Shown: positions 33,590 through 41,492 of the stretch, one piece after another
Position numbering within the stretch: the first letter of the stretch is position 1
Layout: each line of letters starts with the position of its first letter
IMG/VR virus record: IMGVR_UViG_3300028920_000136
Location: 1 to 42,208 of that record
Direction: 5' to 3' (one strand)
From: a virus
Length of the DNA: 42,208 bases
Position numbers and translations under genes: made by a program
The notes under the pieces: model-generated
What the model saw: only the letters and a program-made list of their open reading frames with translations
Told to the model about the DNA's origin: nothing
The model's database searches: none

Positions 33590-35170
33590 TCAGTCTTCAT
33601 AAAGGGCTCCACGCTGTAGAATAGTTATCCTTTGGGTGTTCGCCCCACTTACACAGGCGGCACGCCATCTGTCATCTGCTGCGAACACTTCGGCTACAAA
33701 GTTAGATGGGGACACGGTTATCCGGAGCTTCCGGGATTTATAGGCAAAAATCTTGACTCCCATTTTCTTCAGGCAACGACTGAATTCTTCGGGGGTCATA
33801 TTTAAGACCAGGTCGTAAAGTTCCCCTGAAATAGTGGAAATCAGGCGTTCATCTGCTTCGGGAAGAGAAAGAGGCTGAACGAGAGCCCGTTCTTCCCGGA
33901 GCTCTTTTTTTGCCCTTTCAAGACCCTTGATCCTGGGAGCCAGGTCGGAAAGATCGAATTCGTCCGACGTTTCCAGGATGGTATAAAGCCTCTCTATCCT
34001 GGCGTCGATTTCGGAAATCTGGCTCTGAAAGCTCTTATCCTTATATTCCAAGCCCTCATTGTGTTCCTGGATCATTTCCCGGAGAGCTTCGATGCAGCGC
34101 AACACGTTATTCTCTGAAATTAAATGCCGGATGAACCACTCCCTGACACTGGTATCGAATTCCCTGGCGGGTATCCGAAGCCCTGGACATTCATTCGTGA
34201 TCTTTCGGCGCCCCGAACAGACATAATAGAAATATAGCCTACCGTTTTTGCTTTTCCCTGTGTCACTGTCCATCCTGGAATGACATTCTCCACAATAAAG
34301 GACCCCGGAAAAGTAAAGTTTTGGGTTCGCAGGTGTTCTGTCGCCCTTCTTGTTAGGAGCCCTCGCTTCCATGATCTTCTGGACCTGGCCGAAGGTATCG
34401 GGGTCCACGATCGGGGTATGGGCGCCCTTCTTGTAGACATGGAGATAGCTCCAGTCCCCTTTATACTTTACGTTGTGGAGTAGCCTTGCCAACGAAGTGG
34501 TTCTCCAGGGCTTCCCCTTTGGCGTGGTTATCCCCTCATCCCTCAGAATCTTGGCTATCTCTATGACTCCCTTGCCCTCTAATACCAAGCCAAAAATTCT
34601 GCGGATGAGGGGAGCCCACTTCGGGTCAGGATCAAAGACTTTTCCCTGGGGAGCAGACTTCCACCGATAACCTATAGGTGGAGCGCCGCCGGGATAGAGC
34701 CCGTTCTTCTCCGCCTTGTCGAGCATTCCCATCTTGGCTTTTCTGCCGCTCAGGATGGCGGAAACGGCGTTAAATATCTCTTCCATGCCCTCTGACATCA
34801 TATCTCCAATGTCGTTCTCATCGACGTCGCGCATGGTGTAAACGATCTTTACGCCGCGCTGCCGCAGCTCGTGTTTATAAACTACGGAATCCACCCGGTG
34901 ACGGGCGAATCTGGAGCTATCCAGAACACAGAAGGCTTCTATCCCCTGGGTCTTATCCAGGCACATGGTTATGGCTTCCTGGAAGGCTGGGCGTCTATCC
35001 GCACTCTCTGAAGCTGTCTTGGCTTCCTCAAATACGCGCACAGGCGTATAGCCGAGCTCTTCCAGTTTTTCCCTGCACCTTTTGATCTGTCCAGGAATGG
35101 AAAGGTCCTTCCTTTCCTGGCGCAGCGTGGATACTCTTGCGTAGATCAGAGCCTTTCTCTTTTCAGCCAA
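33590..35170 (-). CDS. int: Large serine recombinase (phage integrase)
   Basis: A 526-residue protein. The N-terminal resolvase domain has the nucleophile S14 in YARVSTLRQ, and the DSSRFARH motif at 84-91. A recombinase domain follows (about 165-275, with PPIGYRW), then a zinc ribbon (C293, C296, C318, C328) and a coiled coil (about 365-440) for synapsis control. The length is normal for integrases of the phiC31/Bxb1/A118 group, which integrate attP into attB without supercoiling or host factors. The start is an uncommon TTG at 35170 after GGAGGAGGG; no nearby ATG. It follows the repressor gene by 27 bases, presumably cotranscribed. No excision factor gene recognised. Confidence 0.93.
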   Translation of the reverse strand: MAEKRKALIYARVSTLRQERKDLSIPGQIKRCREKLEELGYTPVRVFEEAKTASESADRRPAFQEAITMCLDKTQGIEAFCVLDSSRFARHRVDSVVYKHELRQRGVKIVYTMRDVDENDIGDMMSEGMEEIFNAVSAILSGRKAKMGMLDKAEKNGLYPGGAPPIGYRWKSAPQGKVFDPDPKWAPLIRRIFGLVLEGKGVIEIAKILRDEGITTPKGKPWRTTSLARLLHNVKYKGDWSYLHVYKKGAHTPIVDPDTFGQVQKIMEARAPNKKGDRTPANPKLYFSGVLYCGECHSRMDSDTGKSKNGRLYFYYVCSGRRKITNECPGLRIPAREFDTSVREWFIRHLISENNVLRCIEALREMIQEHNEGLEYKDKSFQSQISEIDARIERLYTILETSDEFDLSDLAPRIKGLERAKKELREERALVQPLSLPEADERLISTISGELYDLVLNMTPEEFSRCLKKMGVKIFAYKSRKLRITVSPSNFVAEVFAADDRWRAACVSGANTQRITILQRGALYED

Positions 35171-35197
35171 TGCCCTCCTCCGTCCACCGCTGTAAGA

Positions 35198-35692
35198 TTA
35201 TTGACCGTCGAAGCTACAGATATTCTCAGATGTATAGGGGTCCTGGTCCTGGTGTTCCTTCAACCCCTCAAAAAGACCTCTCATGACACACGCCATGGTT
35301 TTTGCTTCATTCTCTGATAACCCTCTTTGCACCGCACTGTGTAAATCCAAAATAAGATCGGGGTCTGCTTTGGCAAGCCTCCGGAGAAGAGTGTCAAGGT
35401 CCATTAAGCTCATTTTCGTCCTCCACCTTGGATTCTCCCGATACTTCTGAACGAACGATTCCAACTCGCCCTCAGTATGCTGCAAACTATCCTCAAAAAT
35501 CTGGGCTACTGTGATACCCAGCCCCTTTGCCAGGCTTTCTATCGTCGCGAGGGATGGCTGCGTTCTCCCCCGCTCGATGTCGCTCAGAAAGCTGGCGCTA
35601 ATGTTCGACGCGGCGGCGAGTTCCCGACCATTAAGACCTTTCGCCTGGCGTAATTGCTTGATCCGAAGACCAATGCTCTCACTGATAACCAT
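35198..35692 (-). CDS. CI-like repressor, XRE family
   Basis: A 164-residue protein with an N-terminal HTH of the XRE/Cro-CI type (residues about 8-62: IKQLRQAKGLNGRELAAASN and the recognition helix SASFLSDIERGRTQPS). A helical C-terminal half follows, with no peptidase S24 motif, so it would not self-cleave on RecA activation as lambda CI does. It is transcribed leftward from the divergent promoter region, ahead of the integrase, and probably represses the rightward early promoter. Lysogeny maintenance is inferred from position and fold. Confidence 0.82.
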   Translation of the reverse strand: MVISESIGLRIKQLRQAKGLNGRELAAASNISASFLSDIERGRTQPSLATIESLAKGLGITVAQIFEDSLQHTEGELESFVQKYRENPRWRTKMSLMDLDTLLRRLAKADPDLILDLHSAVQRGLSENEAKTMACVMRGLFEGLKEHQDQDPYTSENICSFDGQ

Positions 35693-35875
35693 AGTTCACC
35701 CTTTAGCCTCCCTATAGCGGACGGAAGTAGATGGGCGCGCCGAGATATGCTCCACGCGACCCGAAACCCTTTGGACGCTGAATGCCGGACTCGCGGCTCC
35801 AGCGCCATAACACCCTTGCGTAGCATCACTGCATTACTCCTCTCCTATAGCAGTCCCCTTGATACTCTTATGGCG

Positions 35876-35904
35876 AATATATACCCGATATACGTTTTAG
35901 TCAA
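35876..35904 (-). promoter_or_regulatory. Repressor/integrase promoter (leftward)
   Basis: Minus-strand TTGACT (35904-35899), 17-base spacer, TATATT (35881-35876). It would give a leader of about 175 bases before the repressor start at 35692, whose site is AAGGGTG. The boxes lie beside the rightward promoter, the usual lysis-lysogeny switch layout. Confidence 0.65.
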
Positions 35905-35927
35905 ACGGTGGATAGCGTATCCTACGG

Positions 35928-35956
35928 TTGCAACGTTTCTAAATCTGTGATAACAT
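35928..35956 (+). promoter_or_regulatory. Early rightward promoter
   Basis: TTGCAA (35928-35933), exactly 17 bases, then TAACAT (35951-35956), about 50 bases before the Cro-like gene. It would start the whole early operon (36008 onwards). Candidate operator half-sites flank it. Confidence 0.65.
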
Positions 35957-36007
35957 ACGATAGTGACGAACGTTGTTTTTCCCATAAGAAGGACAGGAGG
36001 TGTTCTA

Positions 36008-36235
36008 ATGGAAGGGCTCACACTACATCAGACCTTTGGTAGCACCATACGCAGGAAGCGGATGGAGAAGGGATTCCGCCGGGCAAAAGAGTTCGCCCTG
36101 GCTGTATCTATTTCTCCAAGTTTCCTCTGCGACATCGAGAAGGGAAGGGTTCTTTTCAGCCTTCCTACCCTGGTCAAGCTCGCTGAAGCGCTTGATACCA
36201 AGCCCTCTGAATTACTGGAGGAGGCTGGGCTATGA
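36008..36235 (+). CDS. Cro-like XRE regulator, 75 aa
   Basis: A 75-residue single-domain XRE helix-turn-helix protein (IRRKRMEKGFRRAKEFALAV, recognition helix SPSFLCDIEKGR). The ATG at 36008 follows a strong AGGACAGGAGG site; the frame is open upstream but has no ribosome site there. First gene of the rightward early operon and opposite the CI-like repressor, so it most likely acts as Cro, lowering repressor synthesis and early transcription. It is not a paralogue of the repressor beyond the HTH. Confidence 0.8.
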   Translation: MEGLTLHQTFGSTIRRKRMEKGFRRAKEFALAVSISPSFLCDIEKGRVLFSLPTLVKLAEALDTKPSELLEEAGL

Positions 36236-36381
36236 AGGAGCGGCTGCTGTGTGAAATGGAGCTGAACGAAGGCTGGGGGATAGCCAGAACGATCACCTAC
36301 GGGCGGATCGAGATTAATCCCAGGGACATCCTGAAGCAGGGGGACCTTCCCCTGTTAATGAGAAGTCTTAGGGCAGGATAG
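36232..36381 (+). CDS. Small hypothetical protein, 49 aa
   Basis: A 49-residue protein coupled to the Cro-like gene by an ATGA overlap (MKERLLCEMELNEGWGIA...). No motif recognised. Its overlap and place in a dense early operon support translation. Confidence 0.5.
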   Translation: MKERLLCEMELNEGWGIARTITYGRIEINPRDILKQGDLPLLMRSLRAG

Positions 36382-36392
36382 GGAGGGAGAAA

Positions 36393-36758
36393 ATGACAAA
36401 GGTCAAGGCACCGACGAGGAAAAGAAGGCTGTCGAAGAAACAGCGGCAGGTGATAGAAGAGGCATTTGAAGAGATATTTGGCGAGGAGCCGCAAGTCGAA
36501 CTGGGAGAGTTCTACCTCATTGACGAGCGCGGCAACATTATCAAACACGTCAGAAATACCAGGTCATTCACGGAAACGGATATGCGTCGCTGGAATTACC
36601 GGTACTACAAGGCGCGGGGCAGTCGGGTCTTTCCTTTGACATGGATCAAGGGCAAGGCAGCAGCCAAGAAGGTCCAGTTCTACAGGAAGAAGTCCCTGAA
36701 GAAAATGGGTATGGACCATGGGGGACACGATATTTACGCGAGAGGAGATCAACCATGA
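36393..36758 (+). CDS. Basic hypothetical protein, 121 aa
   Basis: A 121-residue very basic protein (TKVKAPTRKRRLSKKQRQV at the start; KGKAAAKKVQFYRKKSLKK near the end) with an acidic helix between. The composition suits nucleic-acid binding, but no family motif is visible. Overlaps the next small gene by four bases, so it belongs to the early operon. AGGGAGGGAG site. Confidence 0.58.
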   Translation: MTKVKAPTRKRRLSKKQRQVIEEAFEEIFGEEPQVELGEFYLIDERGNIIKHVRNTRSFTETDMRRWNYRYYKARGSRVFPLTWIKGKAAAKKVQFYRKKSLKKMGMDHGGHDIYARGDQP

Positions 36759-36898
36759 CCTATGAGGAGGAGCTTGAGCAGATCGAGAACATATATGAAC
36801 TGGAACAGGCGGAAAAGCGGCGGGTCCATCGTCAGATGATGGCGGGTATAAGCAGCGGCGGGCAAGTGCCGCCCTACATGGATGATCTTCTGGATTAA
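36755..36898 (+). CDS. Small acidic hypothetical protein, 47 aa
   Basis: A 47-residue acidic helical protein (MTYEEELEQIENIYELEQ...), coupled to the preceding gene by an ATGA overlap and with GAGAGGAG upstream. Function unknown; small acidic early proteins often inhibit host enzymes, but nothing shows this here. Confidence 0.5.
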   Translation: MTYEEELEQIENIYELEQAEKRRVHRQMMAGISSGGQVPPYMDDLLD

Positions 36899-36910
36899 GG
36901 AGAATTCAAG

Positions 36911-37285
36911 ATGAAGAACTACATGCCGATACTGGAGCTTCATGACGATAGGTTCGTTATCAATATGGATGTGTGCGTGTTCGACACCAAAGAGGATGCG
37001 GAAAAGGCGTCAAATTTTATGGCTTTCCCCATAAGGGAGAAGCTGAAGCTTGGACAGGGACATGTATATTACACCGGCGAAATCCTGGAGGTTGATGCGG
37101 ACAAGAATGGTCATTTTCTCCTGAATACGGGGGTCGAGCAGGAGCTTGAAGAGCTGATCCTTGTGAATGTGGGACTCAGGAACCCCACTGTGATAATCCT
37201 GCCCGACAAGATGCTAATTGTTACCGAGGACGGCGTGAAGGAAACAGAACCAGTAGAAGCCTACGAGATAAGCGAGGAGGGGTAA
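36911..37285 (+). CDS. Hypothetical protein, 124 aa
   Basis: Acidic 124-residue protein with mixed helix-strand pattern (INMDVCVFDTKEDAEKASNF) and a beta-rich end. I do not recognise the family. AAGGAG ribosome site; starts 12 bases after the preceding stop and ends two bases before the RecB-like nuclease. Being next to the exonuclease and ERF genes it may help recombination, but that is only context. Confidence 0.55.
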   Translation: MKNYMPILELHDDRFVINMDVCVFDTKEDAEKASNFMAFPIREKLKLGQGHVYYTGEILEVDADKNGHFLLNTGVEQELEELILVNVGLRNPTVIILPDKMLIVTEDGVKETEPVEAYEISEEG

Positions 37286-37287
37286 AA

Positions 37288-37998
37288 ATGGCAAGGGCAA
37301 CAACGAAGAGCAAGACCGCGGCTAAGGGGAAGAAGACCGACAAGCTCCGGAGCATGTCGAAGGCGCACCAGAGATATTACACCAGCTCCGGAGAGCGGGT
37401 CCCTGGAGTAACAACGATAACAGGGCAGCTCAATAAGCCCGCCCTGATACACTGGGCCTGGAAGCTCGGCATGGACGGCATTGACTACAAAACCTATCGG
37501 GACGCCGCCGCCGACGTCGGGACCCTGGCACACGCCATGGTGGTGGAGCACCTTGGCGGACCGAAGGTAGACCTAACCCAGTACAGTAAGAATATCATAG
37601 ACCTGGCTGAGAACGCACTTCTTTCCTTCTTTGAATGGGAGGACTCCCACAAGATCGAACCGGTATTCCTGGAAAAGCAGCTCGTATCGGATCGTTGTCG
37701 CTACGGCGGAACGCTGGACTGCTATGCCAAGATGGACGACGGGAAATACTGGCTCATCGACTTCAAGACGGGTAAGGCTATCTACACGGAAATGATCTAC
37801 CAGCTTGCGGGATACGCCGGGCTCCTGACGGAGAATCAGCAGCTCGTCCAGGGGACCAGGATTCTCCGCATAGGCAGGGATGAGAACGAGGGGTTTGAAG
37901 ACAAGATATTCGAGCTGTCGGACCTGAAGACCGCTTATCGTGCCTTCATCGCCCTGACCAAGTTCTACCACCTGTCCAGGAAGATCGACGGGAAATAA
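37288..37998 (+). CDS. RecB-like PD-(D/E)XK exonuclease
   Basis: A 236-residue protein with the RecB/Cas4-type nuclease pattern: GTLAHAM (H82) before motif I, YGGTLDCYAKM (D144), LIDFKTGK (D158, K160), and YQLAGYAGL (Q172, Y176), the last being typical of the RecB group. These give one metal site for 5' or 3' resection of double-stranded ends. Directly upstream of the ERF-like annealing protein, so the two probably form an exonuclease/annealase pair like lambda exo and beta. The basic first 25 residues (KSKTAAKGKK) may bind DNA. Confidence 0.82.
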   Translation: MARATTKSKTAAKGKKTDKLRSMSKAHQRYYTSSGERVPGVTTITGQLNKPALIHWAWKLGMDGIDYKTYRDAAADVGTLAHAMVVEHLGGPKVDLTQYSKNIIDLAENALLSFFEWEDSHKIEPVFLEKQLVSDRCRYGGTLDCYAKMDDGKYWLIDFKTGKAIYTEMIYQLAGYAGLLTENQQLVQGTRILRIGRDENEGFEDKIFELSDLKTAYRAFIALTKFYHLSRKIDGK

Positions 37999-38011
37999 GG
38001 AGGGGTGGATC

Positions 38012-39040
38012 ATGGCTGAAGAAAACAGGGGATCACTTTTTTCCAAGATGGTCAAGGTAATGGAAGAGGTCGGCTATGTTCCCAAAACTGGAAAGAACAG
38101 GGAGCAGGGATACTCCTTCGCTTCCGACGAGGAGATCATGGGGCGAGTGCAAGCTGCCTTTGTCCATCAGGGTTTAGCTTTCTTCTCTTCATGCGAGGGC
38201 GTGGAAAGGGAAGAGGCATATACCACCAGGGCGGGCAATACCATGTACCTTTTTACCGTGAAGATGGTCTATACCTTTGCGGACCCGGATACCGGGGATT
38301 ACTTCGTGGTCCGGGGCGTCGGGCAGGGAACCGATCCCGGCGACAAAGGCATCTACAAGGCTATCACCGGAGCCACCAAATATGCGCTCCTGAAGTCCCT
38401 GCTCATACCGACCGGCGACGATCCGGAAAAGGACAACGGATACTCTGAAAACAACAGGGAAAAGACAGAAAACGGGAACAAAAAAGCCCAAAGTGGACAG
38501 AAAAACGCACCAAGCGGGCAGAAAACGTCCCAAAGTGGTACCGCCCACAAATCGAAGCGGGCTGAAGTCCTCAACGCCATCTGGAAGAAGTATGTGGACT
38601 ACTTCGAAGGCGATGAGGTAAAGGCCAAGAAGGAGATCGTATCTCAGATAGGGAACAAGCCGCAGAAAGAATGGGAACAGGAGGACCTGAAACTCCTGAA
38701 GACCCATGTGGACGGACTTAACAGGGGAGAAGAGGACGCGACATGGAACGAGCTCGAAATGCCTTCCCAAAAAGAGGCAGAGGAATACTTCTCTGGAACC
38801 GGAGAAGAGGAGGAAAAGAAGGGTCCCATGTCCACCCAGGCGCAGCAGAAATACATTCATGTCCTGGCGGACAAGCTGGACCTGTCGGACAGCGATCTTC
38901 TGGACACCTATTTCTTCCTGACCGGGACCGACATCGAGAGCTCCAAAGACCTGACCAAGTCCCAGGCTCACGACATCATTGACAACCTCACTAATGACTG
39001 CAAGGAGAAGGGGATCGAGCTCAATGTCAAAAATAAGTAA
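38012..39040 (+). CDS. ERF-family single-strand annealing protein
   Basis: A 342-residue protein whose first 140 residues match the ERF (P22 essential recombination function) core: MVKVMEEVGYVPKTGKN, a central strand set (LAFFSSCEGV...YLFTVKMVYTF) and the Gly-rich GVGQGTDPGDKGIYKAITGA with TKYALLKSLL. The middle (about 150-185) is a low-complexity Gln/Ser/Gly linker, and the acidic C-terminal part may bind partner proteins. ERF proteins anneal complementary single strands and help genome circularisation or recombination. Paired with the upstream RecB-like exonuclease. AAGGAGGGG ribosome site. Confidence 0.85.
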   Translation: MAEENRGSLFSKMVKVMEEVGYVPKTGKNREQGYSFASDEEIMGRVQAAFVHQGLAFFSSCEGVEREEAYTTRAGNTMYLFTVKMVYTFADPDTGDYFVVRGVGQGTDPGDKGIYKAITGATKYALLKSLLIPTGDDPEKDNGYSENNREKTENGNKKAQSGQKNAPSGQKTSQSGTAHKSKRAEVLNAIWKKYVDYFEGDEVKAKKEIVSQIGNKPQKEWEQEDLKLLKTHVDGLNRGEEDATWNELEMPSQKEAEEYFSGTGEEEEKKGPMSTQAQQKYIHVLADKLDLSDSDLLDTYFFLTGTDIESSKDLTKSQAHDIIDNLTNDCKEKGIELNVKNK

Positions 39041-39209
39041 TGCCGAACTGGACGATATGTTAATACGCGACGCCATATTCAGGGCGGGGATCGAGGTAGC
39101 AAGGCATCGGCATGATGAAGAGTCCGGGGCGTTTCAGGACGCCCTGGACCGCCTTGAATCGGCAGTGAACATCTACCAGGACCATCAGACGCGTAACACT
39201 GAGGGGTGA
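39024..39209 (+). CDS. Small hypothetical protein, 61 aa
   Basis: A 61-residue charged helical protein (MSKISNAELDDMLIRDAIFR...) overlapping the ERF gene end by 17 bases. No family recognised. Its reading frame is open upstream but the ATG at 39024 has AAGGAGAAGG about ten bases earlier. It ends four bases before the replication initiator. Confidence 0.5.
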   Translation: MSKISNAELDDMLIRDAIFRAGIEVARHRHDEESGAFQDALDRLESAVNIYQDHQTRNTEG

Positions 39210-39213
39210 TCCT

Positions 39214-40125
39214 ATGCAATGGTTCAAACATGATTGCGACGCCATTAACTCACAGACAGCACAATATCTCATTTCCAAGTGTGGAATGGCAGGATACGGC
39301 ATGTTCGTCGGGGTAATGGAGAAGATCGGAGCCTCGATGGATGGGGCGGATTGTAGCACTTCTGTAACATATACGCTGAAGGTTTGGTCGAACTTCTTCC
39401 AAATTTCTCCGAAAAAGTTCCGAGATTTTGCAGAAATTTTGCAGAATTTACCCAAAAAATTGAAAAAGGACGCAAAGATTTTTGTCGAGGTCTACGAGGA
39501 CGAGGGTGATGTCCTCTTGAGATTCGACTATCCTGCCATGCTCAAGAAGCGCGATGAATACTCGAAAAAGAAGGAACGGAAGGTGAGTAAAAATCCGGAC
39601 AATGTCCAGACAAACTCCGGACAATGTCCGGACACTATCCGGACAAGCTCCGGTCAATGTCCGGAAAGAGAAGATAAAGAAGAAGATAAAGAGAAGATAA
39701 GAGAAGATAAGAATAAGAGAGATATGTGCGATTGCCAATCGCACGACTCTCAAGAGGTCGAGCTTGAGCTTCACGAATACGGGAAGTCCTTTCTCTTCAA
39801 GGTCAATCCTGAGAATTTCTCCTGGCAGAACCTCTTCGAGGAATTCAAGCGCTGTTATCCCAGGAGAAAGAAGTCTATGCAGTGGGCGCCAGTGAAGACG
39901 AAGTTCCAAGAAAAGACCTATTTTGCCACGTCCGAGCCCTTGAAGAAAAAGGTCCAGCGCTGGTACAGGATCACAGAAAGGCTGACCCAGTATGAGAGGG
40001 AGATCGAGGCTGAAATGGCGGAGAAGGAATCCCAGGGGAAAGAGTATAACCGGGACTACATCAAGACTCCTGCCGCCTGGCTGAATCTCTATGACTGGGA
40101 CGAAGAACTGGAGGAGGGATCGTGA
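39214..40125 (+). CDS. DUF4373/Lin1244-type replication initiation protein
   Basis: A 303-residue protein. The N-terminus (MQWFKHDCDAINSQTAQYLI...GMAGYGMFVGVME) is the DUF4373 signature of phage DnaD-related replication proteins. The middle (about 128-171) is a low-complexity linker that encodes the iterons and the AT/purine-rich tract. The C-terminal half (RCYPRRKKSMQWAPVKTKF; TPAAWLNLYDW at the end) should bind DNA or the helicase. Expected to melt the origin inside its own gene and load the DnaB-like helicase encoded directly downstream. Its stop overlaps the next start region. Strong call for the family; the origin is described separately. Confidence 0.82.
   Translation: MQWFKHDCDAINSQTAQYLISKCGMAGYGMFVGVMEKIGASMDGADCSTSVTYTLKVWSNFFQISPKKFRDFAEILQNLPKKLKKDAKIFVEVYEDEGDVLLRFDYPAMLKKRDEYSKKKERKVSKNPDNVQTNSGQCPDTIRTSSGQCPEREDKEEDKEKIREDKNKRDMCDCQSHDSQEVELELHEYGKSFLFKVNPENFSWQNLFEEFKRCYPRRKKSMQWAPVKTKFQEKTYFATSEPLKKKVQRWYRITERLTQYEREIEAEMAEKESQGKEYNRDYIKTPAAWLNLYDWDEELEEGS
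39594..39664 (+). repeat. Three 22-bp iterons (candidate origin of replication)
   Basis: Direct repeats of 22 bases start at 39594, 39616 and 39638, each beginning TCCGGACAA, with a partial fourth (TCCGG) at 39660. Copy 2 contains a perfect 17-base palindrome, TCCGGACA-A-TGTCCGGA. The period is not a multiple of three, so the DNA pattern is kept while the encoded peptide changes frame: selection acts on DNA. This is the lambda-O-type arrangement, an origin inside the initiator gene. Confidence 0.82.
39665..39724 (+). other. AT/purine-rich tract beside the iterons (candidate unwinding element)
   Basis: About 60 bases made almost only of A, G and some T on the plus strand, with four AAGATAA copies (39671, 39683, 39694, 39704). 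It follows the iterons directly. A similar AT-rich tract beside iterons marks the melting site of lambda-type origins. Confidence 0.6.
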
Positions 40126-41492
40126 TGGAAGATGAGCTGCAGGTCTATCCTCACGACGTGGAAGCGGAAAGGGCTGTACTGGGAAATGTCCTCGTGGATT
40201 ACCACAACTGCAAGGGGACCTTCGACATGCTGTCGGACCAGGACTTTTACTTCCATTCTGTTCTCTTCAGGATACTGCGGCGCCTTCATGAGAAGGGGAC
40301 GCCTCCCGAATACTTGACGATCCAGGAGAGGGCGAAGGATGAAAAGCTGCGGCTGGAGATCATCGCCCTGGTGGATGCCGTGAGCACTACTGCGAACTGG
40401 CGCCATCATGTGAACATCGTAAAGGAGCTTTCCCTGCGGCGCCAGACCATAGCCCTTGCAAAGGAGCTCGAAGCGGGAGCCTTCGACACGGGAACAGATT
40501 TTAAGGATTTCCTGATTACCCAGAGATCGAGGCTGGAGGGCGTGGAAAAGAGGTTCGCGATCCCGGTGGGCGATCCCTGGAAACATCTTGATAGCTACCT
40601 GGAATATCTTGCCTCCCTTGGAAAGGTTCCACCAAGGTACAGAACGGGAATATCCAGAGTAGATGAAGTCATACAGGGCGGAATACTGCCAGGTCAGGGA
40701 ATAGGGATTGTGGGAGCTCAGGGCTCCATGAAGACAGCTCTTGCTCTTCATGGGGTCCTGGACTATATCCAGACCCACAAGCGGAAAGTCGTATACCTGT
40801 TACTGGACCCCGGCATGGATAACTATGAAATCACCATGCGGCTGCTCCAGATGGAACTGAACCAGTCAGAGGCGGAGGTCCTGGGATTCCAGATGCTTCA
40901 TCCGGAAGAGTATCATAGCGTGGCTCAGAGGATCAACAACAGACTTTGTGGATTGCTGGAGATTTACAAGGGACCTATGGACCTGAAACAGGTGGAATCC
41001 CTGATCCGGAGGACCAAGCCCGGCGTGGCTGTGGTGGATTATGTCACTGCCGTTTCAGGTTTCCGTAACGAGAATGAATGCGCCATATCTGTCTATAGCA
41101 GACTGGGGGACCTGGCTAAAGAGCTCGGCTATGCCAATGTTTTCCTCGCACAGATGGGGCGGGAAAGCAAGCTCGCCCAGTCCCAGGGAAAATTCGGAAA
41201 CAATGCCAAAGGATCGGGAAAGGCTGAGGAGGCGGTCCATGTGGAGCTGGAGCTTTTCAATGAGCGCAAGCCGGAAGAAGAGGAGAACGACATCCAGAAG
41301 TATTTGGACGGCGTTTTCCTGACCTTCACCAAGAACAGGAAGGGCAAAAGTGGTCACACCCTATTCCTGGAAGTGAAATTTCCGGGGATGAAGTTCACCG
41401 GGAATGTGCGTGAGGACGTGAAGCATGTTAAACCGCGCACAAAGGTCTTGGTGCGCCCCACTAATTTCGGACAGCTGGGGTCCAGGTTATGA
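40125..41492 (+). CDS. DnaB-like replicative helicase
   Basis: A 455-residue protein with the DnaB layout: helical N-terminal domain (PHDVEAERAVLGNVLVD at the start), a linker and a RecA-like C-terminal domain. Walker A is GAQGSMKT at 197-204: the glycine before the lysine is replaced by Met, unlike the usual GxxxxGKT. Walker B is VAVVDYVTAV, followed by FLAQMGRES. The ATG at 40125 with GGAGGAGGG upstream is chosen over a GTG three bases earlier. No separate loader (DnaC/DnaI-type) gene is obvious. Unwinds DNA at the fork downstream of the origin in the preceding gene. Confidence 0.86.
   Translation: MEDELQVYPHDVEAERAVLGNVLVDYHNCKGTFDMLSDQDFYFHSVLFRILRRLHEKGTPPEYLTIQERAKDEKLRLEIIALVDAVSTTANWRHHVNIVKELSLRRQTIALAKELEAGAFDTGTDFKDFLITQRSRLEGVEKRFAIPVGDPWKHLDSYLEYLASLGKVPPRYRTGISRVDEVIQGGILPGQGIGIVGAQGSMKTALALHGVLDYIQTHKRKVVYLLLDPGMDNYEITMRLLQMELNQSEAEVLGFQMLHPEEYHSVAQRINNRLCGLLEIYKGPMDLKQVESLIRRTKPGVAVVDYVTAVSGFRNENECAISVYSRLGDLAKELGYANVFLAQMGRESKLAQSQGKFGNNAKGSGKAEEAVHVELELFNERKPEEEENDIQKYLDGVFLTFTKNRKGKSGHTLFLEVKFPGMKFTGNVREDVKHVKPRTKVLVRPTNFGQLGSRL

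Larger units (their letters stand above)
35693..36007. promoter_or_regulatory. Divergent switch region between repressor and Cro-like gene
   Basis: About 315 bases without a confident gene. It holds leftward and rightward sigma-70 promoters and an inverted pair of CAACGTT/AACGTTG half-sites (35931-35937, 35969-35975), one touching the rightward -35 box and one downstream of its -10 box. The inner half-sites look like operators. A leftward 82-codon frame in the long repressor leader (35829-35584) was not called. Confidence 0.55.

Noticed and set aside
35584-35829. Leftward frame (about 81 residues) in the long repressor leader, with GGAGAGGAG upstream
   Set aside because: It overlaps the repressor gene out of frame by over 100 bases and its protein is a low-information Arg/Ser/Leu mix. 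Could be a leader peptide, but not supported enough to call.
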